Below, piece by piece: positions 37,201 to 48,401 of a stretch of 64,000 nt of DNA. This stretch comes from Mya arenaria (taxonomy: Eukaryota > Mollusca > Bivalvia > Myida > Myidae): assembly GCF_026914265.1 (NCBI RefSeq), contig NC_069129.1, positions 14,007,571 to 14,071,570 on the forward strand. The letters are read 5' to 3'. A program made the position numbers and the translations under genes. Numbering within the stretch: position 1 is the stretch's first letter; every line of letters begins with the position of its first letter. The notes under the pieces are model-generated. The model was given only the letters and a program-made list of their open reading frames with translations, did no database searches and was not told where the DNA came from.

Positions 37201-38592
37201 AGGTGCAAAGTAGATAACAGACTGTTTGAACTCTTGAATCATGAATAATGGTGAATGCTCACAGTAAAATAAACAAAGTTAAAACATAGCTATAGGATAG
37301 TAAAAATATTGCATATCAGTTGCAAAATTATGCACACCGTATTTCCTTTTACATTTTTTCATTGTTAAGCCTGTTTTAAATTTAATATTTAATTCAACAT
37401 ACAAATGCAGTGTCTTTTACAATTAATTTGTAATTCCAGCATACACCATATTATACTTGTTTTCAACAACATGTAACGACAAGTTCGTAGCACAATGTTA
37501 CAGTAACAACTTGAAGGTCACATCATTAATGCATCAATGTCAGCAGTTTTGACATCTTATTTTGGGTGGTTCTGACACATTAGCGAGATAATTCCACATA
37601 TTGTACCAATAATAAATCTCTGTTTCCTCTGACATTGTTGATCCATACTGTCATACTTTCACTTTGGTGTGTGCAACATATTATTAATATCATTTTTACG
37701 TGCACTGTCAAGAAATTTGGATAATATATTAGTGAAACGCTATTTATTTATTCATATTTAGCTTTTATCAGTCACAGAAATTTAAGTGTCCCGATGAAAT
37801 ACAGGACTTTTAAGTTCAGGTGTCCCTTCTGAAAATTTGTTGTCTTCTAGATCCCAGGATCCCAATAGTGTCGAGCACCGATTTTGGAAGAATTTGATTT
37901 GAGCAAAAGTTTTGACATTCATTGCATTTGTGTATAAGAGTGATTTCCTTGTTAAAATGATCTCAAAGATGATTTCCGGGAAAAAAAGTTAATATTTACT
38001 GGACTGTTACCATATACCGCATCACAAAATAATATGTTTTAACTGGAAGTAATATTAGCTACAACCAATTTGAAAAACCACTATTGATTGTCGCCAACAT
38101 GACACTGTCAACAACGATTAAATGATTGTACTCCATATTCGTTTCATCACTTCTTCTTTTATATTTAAAAATCTTGGCTCATTAATGCACATTTTTTAAA
38201 GACTTTGAGTGTTAACTTAAAGAGTATTTCATCATAATGCATCTATAGGAGGGTGCACCAGAACTAGAAGTTGTTTCTTGGTAAACAAGGCGCAACATTT
38301 TTTAAGGTCTGGACACGAAACTTACCCAAACGCACCAAGCCTCAGATGTCATCACATAAATCATGTTCCACATGTACGTGTCATGTGGCAGGGAAATGTT
38401 CATGTAGTGAACCTCTGTCCCCCCTGGATCAAGGTTGTCACCCACCGGCACTGGAATATCAATGCCTTCACTTTCAGCTGTCAACACCATTTGATGGGCG
38501 TAAAATAAGGCACAGGAAAGAAGTACGAGGCTAAAACCCGTATATGTGCTTAGGCTAGGTAAAGGAATTCGTTCTAACAGAATGACAGGCAT
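28280..38592 (-). CDS. AMFR: AMFR / gp78, ER-membrane RING E3 ubiquitin ligase
   Basis: Fifteen coding exons join in frame to 669 aa (human AMFR is 643). Plus-strand exon spans in transcript order: 38326-38592, 36951-37043, 36220-36384, 35402-35554, 34772-34812, 33474-33606, 33000-33133, 31942-32052, 31298-31479, 30503-30612, 29995-30120, 29457-29528, 28971-29068, 28635-28742, 28280-28496. All have GT/AG borders and matching phases. The N-terminus MPVILLERIPLPSLSTYTG parallels human AMFR. Several hydrophobic membrane segments precede a RING-H2 (residues about 345-382: CAVCW, CGHLFHNSC, CPTC), a CUE domain (about 456-503, VFPHMPINAVMEDL), a G2BR-like basic helix (about 572-605, FSKSTVERESMLEDRK) and a C-terminal VIM-like RRELAYLAAARR. 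The family works in ERAD with UBE2G2 and p97. Start chosen by homology over an in-frame ATG at 38664; it has A at -3. Confidence 0.96.
30333..30528 (-). repeat. Triplicated exon 10 end and donor of AMFR
   Basis: The last about 25 bases of AMFR exon 10 plus its donor (plus-strand form CCATGTTATC..AGCTGTGATGTCTG, at 30503) recur twice downstream in the transcript, from 30420 and 30335, with periods of 83 and 85 bases. The middle copy keeps a donor-like GTATGT; the outer copy has GTTTGT. Each spacer carries GTCAACTCACATAGTGT and TTGGGCGTATAT. Use of the middle donor would add 83 bases and shift the frame. Confidence 0.8.
31185..31231. repeat. Homopolymer T and G runs in AMFR intron 9
   Basis: An A/T-rich tract followed by a T run that passes directly into about 15 G residues (about 31217-31231). 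Such a junction is prone to sequencing and assembly length error. It lies near the exon 9 border (31298). Confidence 0.85.
31985..32310 (-). repeat. Triplicated 5' part of AMFR RING exon (exon 8)
   Basis: Exon 8 begins at 32052 after the acceptor TTATTCCAG and encodes FSMATPEEIASNDDDCAVC. Upstream in the transcript a copy at about 32120-32190 reads FSMATPKQIARNDDNF, and a third, worn copy lies at about 32262-32302. The first step is 135 bases (45 codons), so the frame is open from the second copy through the true exon. The second copy has lost the intact acceptor (CTAAG for CCAG/G), and splicing there would be out of phase with exon 7. Confidence 0.8.
32654..32914. mobile_element. GATTGTTCA MITE in AMFR intron 7
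   Basis: Left end GGGCTGATTGTTCAGAAC; right end ATGAACAATCACTCC, its imperfect complement, with internal TTAAAGTTGACAACA and TGTTAACTTTAA also complementary. About 260 bp, no frame. A partial relative is at 26734-26960. Confidence 0.55.
33704..33740 (-). pseudogene. Relic or alternative copy of the start of AMFR exon 6
   Basis: On the minus strand, upstream of exon 6, TGTTTCAG|GTATTTCC opens a segment that reads YFLYLVEKNPDG in the frame left by exon 5, against YCLHLVDMNLEG in true exon 6. About 36 of 49 bases around it match the exon 6 start. A donor-like GGT|GTAAGG follows after 37 bases. Inclusion together with exon 6 would break the frame, so it is probably a decayed partial duplication; an alternative exon is not excluded. 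Confidence 0.55.
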
Positions 38593-38785
38593 GTTGAATT
38601 CCTGAAACGGTTCCAATTTGACAAAAATAATAAAGTTTTTATCTATTCCGATGTATGTCAACAAATCTGTGGAAATTTTCTATGACGTCATGAACGAAAG
38701 CTGAACTTCAGTTAACCAAATTTAATCGATTACTTTTCTGGATTGTGCTTACATAAGCCGGAGAAAAAGAAAAACTGGCTGGAAG
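38593..38785. promoter_or_regulatory. Bidirectional promoter of AMFR and SDR39U1
   Basis: The start codons of AMFR (minus, 38592) and SDR39U1 (plus, 38786) are 193 bases apart, so the 5'UTRs and promoters of both genes must share this interval or overlap. Near its centre ATGACGTCAT (38682-38691) contains the perfect palindromic CRE TGACGTCA, bound by CREB/ATF family factors. No TATA box is evident at a fitting position. Confidence 0.75.
38683..38690. promoter_or_regulatory. CRE (TGACGTCA)
   Basis: Perfect eight-base CRE palindrome, about 93-96 bases from each of the two start codons. CREB/ATF1 or ATF6-related bZIP binding is possible; which one acts cannot be told from sequence. Confidence 0.6.
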
Positions 38786-41700
38786 ATGAGTGTTCTTATA
38801 GGTATAACTAAATGACCACTATATTAATAAATACAATTTCCAAATAGTGTGTAGTTCATGTAAAAGTGGGTGCCAGGAACACAAATGCATGTATTGAAGA
38901 TACAGTATTTTCATTTCAGGTTTTTTCGTACCCAGTTAGTTCGTACCAAAAGGGAATTATTCTTCTCCCTTCGGTCAGCTTTATAACCTATGGCCCTCAA
39001 ACTTGTCTTGGATGTTGGGCGTGACCAGTAGATGACCCTTATTGATTTTGAGGTCAATTGGTTAAAGGTCAAGGTCACTGTGACATTTTATGTGAAAGGT
39101 GTGCACCAATTACCCTCAACCTTGGCATGAAGGTTTGGCCTGACCATTAGATGACCCCTTAATAATTAATATAAGGTCAAAAGTCAAGGTCACAGTGACC
39201 TTCAATGCAGAAAGCTTGCCTAAGTGATACCTAGACAATGCATGGACCTATTATCATCAAACTTGAGAATGAGGTTGTTTGTGACCAGTAAATGATCCTT
39301 ATTGATTAGGGGTCTTTATATCAAAAAGTTCATTATGACCCTGATCATGAAAGCTTGTTCGAGTGATAACTTGACAATGCCTGCATGACAGTCCTTAAAC
39401 TTGATGTGGAGATTGCACGTCAGCGATTTTGAGGTCATCAGGTCTGAGGTCAAGGTCACAGTGACATTGAAAACGAAAGGCTTGTCTGACTGAGTGAGAA
39501 CTTGACAATGCCAGCACCCATAGCCTTTAAACTGGACATGAGGGTTGTGGTTGTGACCAGTTATTGACCCCTTTTGATTTTAAGGTCATCAGGTTAAAGG
39601 TCAAAGTCACACTGAACTTGATTGCAAAAAGCTTGTCTGAGTGATAACTTGACAATGCCAGCACCCATGGCCTTGAAACTTGACATGAAGGTTGTGTGTG
39701 TGACCAGTAGATGACACCTATTGATTTTAAGGTCATCAGGTTAAAGGTCAAGGTCACAGGAATTCTAAAAGCTTGTCCCAGTGATAACTAGACAATGCAT
39801 GTACCTATGTTCTCAAACTTGACATGGTGGTTGGGTGTGATCAGTAGATGACCCCTATTGATTAGGGATCATCACAACAAAAGGTTCATAATGACCTTGA
39901 GCGTGAAACTCTTGTCATAGTGATGACAGTGCTTGCACAGATGACCCTCAAACTTCATATGGAGGTTGGGCGTGACCAGTAGTTGATTTTGATGCCATCA
40001 GGTCAAATCAACTGCCCATGCATTTTTTATTCCATTTCCCAAAGGAGGCATAATGTTTCATCTCTTGTTATTGATAGTTTTGGGTATCCTAAGTTATATT
40101 TCATTAATACATGCGATAAATCAAACAAAAACAATCGCTTTCTTCTCAGTCTCATTTTTGGAAAGATTAAAGAATGCAGGAGAATATATTTTACTTAATG
40201 CATTGCTTATGAGTTATATCAGGGACATATAAGAAACCATGGATTGGAAACACTTCTTTCTTTGTCTATATAATTATAGATTAATTTTGACTATCATGAG
40301 GCGGGCTATTTAATCTGAGATCATATCTAGATTATAATTTGTTTGGTTGATATTCTTGCTCTTATTTCATTTTTAGCTCTACTGTCCAAAGGCCAGAAGA
40401 GCTTATGGGATGGTAATGTGTACATAGTATGTGTGTCCGTGCGTCTGTTGTCTGTAAACAATTGCTTGTAAACACGATACAGTCTTCAGTTTTGATTGTA
40501 TCTCGATGAAACTTGTACAGTATTTAGATGTCCATTAGAGTTCAGTTCCTTTCGGTCCGCCCATGCATGCCTAGATTATGGGCCTTGAAAGTATATAAAA
40601 ATGCTATTTTTAGCAAAGTCTATTTTTAGCCAAGTCTACATGAGCGAAGTTTATTTTTAGCCAAGTTTACATGTAAAGTCACAATTGCTTGTGAATGTTT
40701 GTTCAAATTATGCCCCTGGGGTCATTACTGGCCACGTCTCCGGGTTCACAGGTTTGGTATACTTAAATTTGGAAATGTTTGAAAATCTTTTTGTCTGAAA
40801 CAGATATTGCTTGCTATTTTGAATAAGGCTTAATTTAGTGGTCCGCTACCATGGTTGTTCAAATTATGCCCCTGGGGTCAAAACTGGCACTGCCCTGGGG
40901 GTGACAAGTTTCCTAGAGACTTATTTAAGAAATATTTTCAAAATCTTCTTGTTTCAAACCACAAGGCTCATACCTTTGATATTTGTTGTGGAGCATCATA
41001 TGATGACCGTCTAGCTAAACAGTTGAAATTATGCCCCTTGGGCACAAGCTGGCCTCACCCCTTTTGACTTACTTTTTAATTTTCAAAGCTACAGCAATGA
41101 AATTTTGACCATGTTTACAGTTTTGCAAACGAGCATCAATGTTGTCCTCCGATGTCCTTGACTTTGACCTTTTGACAAACTTTTTTATTTTTAAAGCTAC
41201 AGAAATGAAATTTTGACCATGAGTACAGTTTTGAAAGCAAATATATTTTACCTTCAGATTACCTTTACTTGGCACATATTAAAATAGTTCATGCAACTAA
41301 TCTGCTTACAACACTTTCTGTCCTCAGATGTTGAACGTGCAGTGTTTTCAGCTAACCCAAACACAAAAAGGGAACTATATATTTGTTGCCTATTACACAT
41401 ACGTACATGCTCTGGATTGAAAATGACCACAAGGGCCATGCCAGTAGAGCATAGGCCCTCTTGAGCCTCTTGTTTCTTCCACCTTCCTAATTTCATTCTT
41501 CATGAATGTTTCATATAATAAAATGAAATGTTACTGGTAAATAAATTAAGAAAACGGTAAAACTTTTATATATTTCATCAGGAATCTTAGATAATAATGC
41601 ATGATAGCATTCAGAAAATATGGGGAGGCGTGATTCTCCAAAAAGTAACCATCAATTAAATTGTAATTTATTGGGTTTATTTTTAAGATGGTACATTCAT

Positions 41701-44700
41701 GAATGTACATTTGTGTGTGTATATGCTTAACTGCCTTCATTGGTCATTTGGAATTGAAGACTTGTATACAATAAAACTGTGGTCAGTTGAACCGTTCGAG
41801 AACCGGCGGTCGAGGTTGGAGCTTGGTACAGAACATGTTTCCTACTATTTTCATATAAAATATACTGACGCTGCATCGAAACCTAAATAAGTCGAGGAGT
41901 TGAGCACTTTAGCCACTCCTAAATAAACAAATCATGCACAAAACCATATGGCTCCCTCAAGGTCATAATTTCACACTTTATCCTGAAAGCAGGTTCCAAA
42001 TAAAGAAACAATTGCAGGTGTTTTTGAAACTTGTAAAATTTGCAATGACAGTTGAAAGGAAATTTTATAAGGTGTGAAAAACCGTTTATCACTATTTACG
42101 CATGACTGATGAAAGCTGATAAGGGCATTGGAGAAGATCATTATGAGTTGGAACAGTTTCACAAATCAGACAAGATGTGCCAATCATCAATCCCTGATTT
42201 TGAGTAACTTAAATCTTGACAAATCCCGTCTTATGTACTGTCATATTTAAATGTTGCTTGTTTAGAAAATGTGCTTCTTGTAAAAATAAACATAACTATT
42301 TATTCAATTATATTTTTCTTTTCTTTTACATTTTGTATACGACAGCCTTTGAACATATGAGCGATTTTCACAGCGCAACACATAATCGATGTGGTAGTTA
42401 ACAGTCGGTTTGACGACTTCAAACTTGGAATACACTGAAAAATATTTCATAACAGACTGGAAAATTGAAACTCTGGTCGTTCCCTTGAGTTTTCAGATCG
42501 GATCCCGGCGTCCTCGAGCGATCGCAGTTTTACTGTATCGGTATTTAGATAACATGAAACTCTCACTTGAAATTAAATTTGCATTAAAATACCATACAAC
42601 TTTTATGCACATACATGAATTGAATGAAATGTAAATTATTTGATTCTTCTAGGTGGAGGGACTGGGTTTGTTGGTAGACACCTATCAAAGTTGTTGAAAG
42701 ATAAAGGCTACAAGGCCATTGCAGTGTCCAGAAAGCCAGGAAAGGAGAGAGTCACATGGGTTTGTCAGACTTCTATTTTATCTCGCCGTGTTGTTTTGTT
42801 CTGACCAATTTGGGGCTACATTCACAAATCTCAAACATATTCTTTTTCTATTTTTTCCCTCAAAAGTGAAAATAAAATTACCAAACAGAAAATTTGAAAA
42901 AAAATGAACCCCAAACTATTCTTTGTAGAAGAATTGGTGTACTCATAAATAATGAAACTTATTCACATTCTTTTACCTTTTTCTGTTTATTTCTAAAGCA
43001 TTCTTGTTCATTTTCAAACGAAATTGGCCTTCCAATCAAAATAGTGTACTGTTGTACAATTTTATAAAATATTTGATTTTGGAGGCGTTGATTTGCTGAT
43101 ATAAACAGTTGACTTGTTTTAGTAAATCAAATTGGCATTTTTTGTATGTATAGACTTAATATAGGTAATTGTATATGTTTGTACACTGTACACATGAATT
43201 TGTGTTCAGAAAAAATCTCAACATAATGTAGGTTAGCACTGTACACTGTACAGTATGGTGTAAGGCAAGCCTAGGTTTTCAAATTAGACTCAACTTGGTG
43301 TAGCATACTGTAAGGATGTATAAACATTGACTTCGACTGTGATGATATTGCCGTGAAATGTATTTGATTTAAATTATAGGCTGATGTTAAGAAAAATGGT
43401 CTTCCAGAGGACTGTAAAGCTGTAGTTAGCCTGTCCGGAAGATTGGTGCTGGAACCATTTAAAAGGTAAAGTGTTTGTGAGAATTTGTGCTGGAACCATT
43501 TCAACAATGTTTTATTTTATGATGGCAACATCATTCATAATAAAAAATGTTCTAATTTTTTCTCTGAAACTTGCTTGATTTATTTTTCAGACTCGATGAT
43601 GCATACCTAAAGGACCTGTATGACAGTCGCATAGAACCTACAAAAATACTGGCTAATGCTGTCAGTGAAGCCAAACAACCACCACAGGCATTTGTGACTA
43701 TTTCTGGAGTTGGTATGTACTTGACTTTTTTATAAATAATTGTGAACTTAAGGTAGTTAAAAATGAAGATGATTATAAATTATTATTTCACACACATTGT
43801 AGAAGAATAATGTATACATATAAATTAAATAATAAATATTTAATGAAACTGGTAAGAATACCTTTTCTTAAGCCAAGGAGTTCCCTTAAGCAGAAAGCAA
43901 GATTTACCTGCAAGGGATTTCCATTTCCAACTGACTTTGCATCCCAGGGACTCTCAAAACAAACTCTTGTTGAATATAAAATATAAATAACTTTGGATTT
44001 TAAAACTTACCTGAGACCCCTGCAAGACAACAACCATACTTGTAGATGACTTGAAGTTTTTATGAGCACACGCACTTCACACCTATGCAACCAGGTTCAA
44101 ATTCCTGTCTGGGCCCATGTAATTTTGGTTTGCAGTCAAGCAGGACAAGTGGATTTCATCCGGGTACTTGCGTTTTCCCCACAGACCACACTCTCCCGTA
44201 ACATTGTGCCAAGGAGAGTGATTAATAATGTTGTAATGACGAATGATGTTTCACGGTTGTTGTAAAATAAATTAGTTTAAACTATCTAAACCCCCTCAAT
44301 TATTTCCCGCAAGAAGACATGATAAAAAAACAGTAAAATGGCTTATCAGCTTGACCAATTAACTGATATCATTCAGAATTTAAATGGTATAAAATGTCTA
44401 TTGTTATAAAAAATAAATATTTTTGTACATTTCTTTTATTTGGCACAACTTATTTTCCCCAAATTTGGTCATACTTATTTTCCCAATCAGAAATGCTCAG
44501 GCAGTTTAAAAATTGAAAGAAAATCACTGGGGTTACTGGCTTGAAATGAGGAGTCCAAAATCGTGTTAAAAAGAAATACATTTTTTTTCTGTAACGTCGT
44601 AAAAGAAAATATATTACAGGTTTCTACCCTCCAAGTGAGAAGACTTCATACACAGAGGATAGTGAGGGAGGCTCTGATTGGCTGGCCAAACTGTCTCGTG

Positions 44701-45533
44701 AGTGGGAGGCGGCGAGCACATTACCTGATACTGTCAGCACTCGTAGGGTCATTGTCAGATCTGGTATGCTATTGTCTTTTACTACAACTATTCATGTTGT
44801 AATGCAGACTCCCTATCTCTCCCAGTCTGGCCACCATTTCTAGAAAGACCTCAAATTAGGTATCTGGCACAGAAATATATATGGAATTTGGTTCGATGGT
44901 GATGCCATATAATTTTGGTATCATTTTTAAGGGTTTATTTGCAAAATATTTTTTTTTAGAAATTATACAAATAATTTATGAACAAGCTTTTTTGGCCTTG
45001 AACTAGCAAAAAGGTCACGTTTATGTTCATTGAAGTGTGATTTGATACATTGTATAATAAAAGAAATATAATTTGATTTAATTCTTTGAACAGGTGTTGT
45101 ACTTGGACCGGATGGAGGAATGATCAAGCAGCTGTTGCCAGTTCCCCTGGCCGTGTACCTTCCCATGTTACCGATAGGGAGCGGTAAACAGTGGTTTCCA
45201 TGGATACATGTTCGAGACATTGCTGGAATTATTGCATACGCAATAGAAAATGATCGTGTGACTGGAGTGTTGAATGGTGTTGCACCCCAGCATGTGAATA
45301 ACGATGATTTTACAAAATCATTTTGTAAGGCCTTCAAAAAGATGAGTTATGGCCCCTTATTTGTGCCTGGATTAGCTATGAACTTGGTGTATGGCCAGGA
45401 TAGGGCAATGATGGTACTACAGGGACAGAAAGTTAAGCCTGAGCGAACACTTGAAATGGGCTACGAATATTGTCATCCTGATATTGACAGCGCTATGCAT
45501 GATATCAGCAAGGCGTTTTTAAAAGGAAATTAA
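38786..45533 (+). CDS. SDR39U1: SDR39U1, atypical short-chain dehydrogenase/epimerase-like protein
   Basis: Six coding exons join in frame to 304 aa: 38786-38801, 42653-42759, 43380-43465, 43591-43712, 44620-44763 and 45094-45533. The first holds only 16 coding bases (MSVLI plus one base) and is placed because it restores MSVLIGGGTGFVGRHL, the Rossmann NAD(P)-binding start. Other matches to human SDR39U1 as I recall it are SRKPGKERVTW, VRSGVVLGPDGGMIKQLLP, GSGKQWFPWIHVRDIAGI, GVLNGVAP and the C-terminal GQKVKPERTLEMGY (DUF1731-type tail). The substrate is unknown in the family. The usual NLAGEN segment reads SLSGRLV here (residues about 58-64). Intron 1 is 3.85 kb and filled by three repeat elements. 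Confidence 0.94.
38985..40072 (-). mobile_element. AGGTCA-array element in SDR39U1 intron 1
   Basis: About seven units of about 140 bases in the orientation of the 17638-20068 copy. The right end GGAGGCATAATG-TTTCATCTCTTGTTA (to 40072) is the complement of the family's AACAAGAGATG...CATTATGCC terminus. The left side is truncated. One unit keeps a perfect AGGTCACAGTGACCT (39187-39201). Confidence 0.7.
40373..41480. mobile_element. Non-autonomous element with AGCTCTACTG inverted ends
   Basis: Starts TTAGCTCTACTGTCCAAAGG and ends near CCAGTAGAGCATAGGCCCTC followed by TTGAGCCTCTTGTTT; AGCTCTACTG and CAGTAGAGC are inverted repeats. Inside, units with TTCAAATTATGCCCCTGGGG and GCTACAG(C/A)AATGAAATTTTGACC repeat two or three times. 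Same architecture as the element at 50653-51590. No transposase. Confidence 0.55.
41767..42537. mobile_element. TA-flanked MITE with pogo/Tigger-like ends
   Basis: TA-CAATAAAACTGTGGTCAGT at the left and the complement of TA-CAGTAAAACTGCGATCGCT at the right. TA at both edges and a CAGT/CAAT start with TAAAACTG fit the Tc1/mariner superfamily, pogo branch. About 770 bp, without a transposase frame. Confidence 0.55.
43446..43500 (+). repeat. Duplicated end of SDR39U1 exon 3
   Basis: GTGCTGGAACCATTT at the end of exon 3 recurs exactly 41 bases later inside intron 3 (43487-43501), with the splice donor AAAAG|GTAAAG between the copies. In the second copy the donor itself is not retained (TTTCAACAATG). 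Confidence 0.65.
44050..44240 (+). mobile_element. tRNA-derived SINE
   Basis: A B-box-like GGTTCAAATTCC (44094-44105) is followed by a body with GGACAAGTGGATTTCATCCG, TTTTCCCCACAGACCACACT and TTGTGCCAAGGAGAGTGATT. The body recurs at about 57870-57965 in SPG7 intron 8. The A box is not clear. SDR39U1 intron 4. Confidence 0.6.
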
Positions 45534-46082
45534 GTTTATAATTTATTGTTGATATTATAATTGTTACTGGTTCAGTGCAATTATATGGTTCATATTAACT
45601 TGTAAAGGATTGTTTGGAGTGTTATACTTTAAAGAAATGGTGCATTTTGATCTGAGGCTCAGCTCATTTATTTTTCTATTGTACATGGTTTTTGTTGGTA
45701 TTGTCTACTAAAAATAGTCATAAATACTCATGAAAGTCTCGGTGTTTGCTTTTATCTCATTATTCTTCGGTTCCATTCTACATCAAGATACATGTACGCA
45801 TGTATGCATTTTCAAATAATATTCTTCATTTGAATACTTATTGTTAACTGCTGCAGTTATAAGGTATCAGACCCGCAAATACACCGGTGAATTTCAGATG
45901 CCTGATTACTCAATATTATGTTGATATCATTTAAAAAGAACAAAAATTACCATAAACAAGAAGCAAACAAGTCTTTTTGGGCCTTTAAAGATTGCAAAAT
46001 ATGCTGATTACCTATGATCTCAGATGAAATTAAGAGCAAAGGTCCCAACTTTTGGTCATTTATTTCACATGATAGTAATCGG

Positions 46083-46084
<2 letters not shown>

Positions 46085-46118
<34 letters not shown>
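46085..46118. repeat. (GA)n microsatellite
   Basis: About 17 AG/GA dinucleotides without interruption. It lies in the intergenic gap. Confidence 0.9.
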
Positions 46119-46120
<2 letters not shown>

Positions 46121-46884
46121 TGAGGGAGAGAAGTTTTTAAACAAAAGTGTTTTCAGCGCTAAAGGAATGAGTCGCTTTAACAAATCTTGCAGCAATGTCT
46201 TGCTCTGATACATACATGTGCAATGTACATATACAGAAACACATTCTTCTTGATAATGTTTGTGTTCAAATGTATTGGTTTTTATCAATATCTTCATCCG
46301 ATAGAGTAATAATTTGTGAAAAACTATGGATACTTTTCAAGTTGTAATATAATTCCTTAATTTAAAGATTTTTTTTTAAATATAAGCAAAAAAAATATTC
46401 ATATTCCTTCTGAAATATTTAGTGTTCACAGGGACCTATATGGTTTATAGGTCCGGTTGTCTTCACGAGCCATAATTTTCAACAAAGAGTGGGTAATTAA
46501 CCTACACTGTACCTCCCCCATCATTGTATACCCACTTTGGTAGCCACAATAATGCGCTTTAAGGGAACTTCTTTTAACATTCAGGCACGCATTATATTCC
46601 CTTAACATAGAGACTCAAAAACAAAAATTGTCAAAGACTCTGAAGAAAATATTCATATTGTATACAAGTTATATGTACAAAGTCAGTCTACCGTCATTAT
46701 TTGCTGCTTTTTAGTTTCAGTGAACTGTACCACTAGTGATAAGTGAATACTCATTTAAAAAAAAACGTTTGAATACCTCGTTCCAAAAAGGGGAATGGAT
46801 GCTCAACAGTATAAAGATATGGTTGTCTTTAACCTAAACCCGGTGAAATACTTCAATCAAGCATGCCCAAGTTCAAGATATCCG

Positions 46885-48395
46885 GACACTTCGGCCCATA
46901 CTATTTCGGCCAATAAGATATTTCAGCCCTGCAAATTCGGCACCTTATAAATTTATTGTGGATACTTTTCGACCCTTACTTAATTTTAGCGTAAAATTCA
47001 TCATTTTTCTTTTAAAGAATTCGTACAAAGCCTTTATGAACACATAACTATCATTTTCGACCACAACCTATTTTTGACCGCCCCCTAAAAATAGGTAAAA
47101 CACTTCTATTTTGCGTCCGTTCCGGTAAAAATAAGCTCCAACTGTTAGCCATAATAGAAGAACTGTCAGAAAACTTCACTTGAAAAATAAATGGGAATGC
47201 TAGTGTTAAAAAACTTCCGTTTTACTTGAAACAACACCAATTAGTCATTTTTAATTAATGCCAAATTAAACACTTCATTTAGAATTATTTCGCGTGTAAA
47301 ATACTTCTTTAAAATCATATTTTTTTGTTTGCCAGGTTTTACATATCTACCAGACACTCAAACCTATGCCCTATAGTTTTCTAAGTATAGTGCCCAATAT
47401 TAAAAGCGCATCAAAATATGAAATATTGCTTTAATATTCTCAAACTTGTGAAATTTATCTACATGTGACTATATTGAGTTATAATTGGGCTCTCAGTTAT
47501 CATAAAATTATACATATTGCAGCCTAGGCAGGTCATATGAGGCTTATTCAGAGTTGGGCCAGTGATATTAGGGTTCATGATGGGTGGATTATCATTTTGT
47601 ACCCATGTGAAAGCCATAAGAAGGGATTATGCATTCCTCTGCCCCTTTTGTGGTGGTAAATAACTATAAAGTGACTGTATGGCGAATATGTAAATATTTA
47701 ATTACTTTTTAAAAAATAAAATACTTTAAACAGTTAAAAGAAGTTATACAAATTAAAATGACAAATATTGAGCACAAACTTTTGTTGTAAAGTATAGTTA
47801 AAAGTCATGGTCGAAAACAGGTTGTATTTAGGTCAAATACAACATGTGACAGCCGCCATTTTGGATGCAAAATGTAAACAACAGACGATTGAAACAGATT
47901 TTATTTTTTAATGATTGCATTAAATGGAAAACACAAACATTAATCTTTTATTATTAATTATTTATGATTGAAATGTAAACAATCCTTAGGCGGTCGATAA
48001 CAGGTTGTTCCGGGATAAGTATAAACAGGACTAATATACATTCTAATCCCAGGTATAAGAAAATTACAAATAAAAAGCTTTTATTCATGTAATCCACATT
48101 AGTCATTAAATAATTGCATTCAAATAAGTATACTTTATGAATACTGTATACATAGATCATTAGATGTACGCAGAATATAAATATAAACGTAAACTTCATT
48201 CCTTGATTGCTTGGAACTCACCACACAATGGTCCTCTACAGTACGTGAGTAATGAGTTCTCTCTGGATCAAACTTGCTCGGCTCGATCCTTTGGGCCTGT
48301 CTTTTGGTTGGGGCCGAAATAAAATGGGCCGAAATATCCGATGTTATACGAAGGGGTCGAAATAATAATGGGCCGACATGTTATAGGGCCGAATT
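46885..48395. mobile_element. Element with CGGCC-rich inverted subterminal repeats
   Basis: The left end has CACTTCGGCCCATACTATTT, then TTCGGCCAATAAGATATTTC and ATTCGGCACC. The right end has the complementary words GGGCCGAAATAAAATGGGCC, GAAATATCCGATGTTATACG and ATGGGCCGACATGTTATAGG ending in GGGCCGAATTG. Reverse-complemented, both ends read as spaced repeats of TTCGGCCCAT. Internally CGACCACAACCTATTTTTGA (left) and GGTCGAAAACAGGTTGTATT (right) also mirror each other. About 1.5 kb, no transposase; family unknown to me. Confidence 0.55.
47851..47864 (-). promoter_or_regulatory. YY1-type motif (AAAATGGCGGCT)
   Basis: Plus-strand AGCCGCCATTTT is the complement of the YY1 consensus AAnATGGCGGC. 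It lies inside the CGGCC-ended element, about 640 bases upstream of SPG7. Motif-level evidence only. Confidence 0.35.
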
Positions 48396-48401
48396 GTAAT
48401 T

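Noticed and set aside
38593-38664. 24-residue N-terminal extension of AMFR from an upstream in-frame ATG
   Set aside because: The family start MPxxxLERxPxPSL aligns exactly at 38592, and the extension overlaps the shared promoter interval.
46014-46297. Arg/Glu or Ser/Leu repeat peptides
   Set aside because: Translations of the GA microsatellite.
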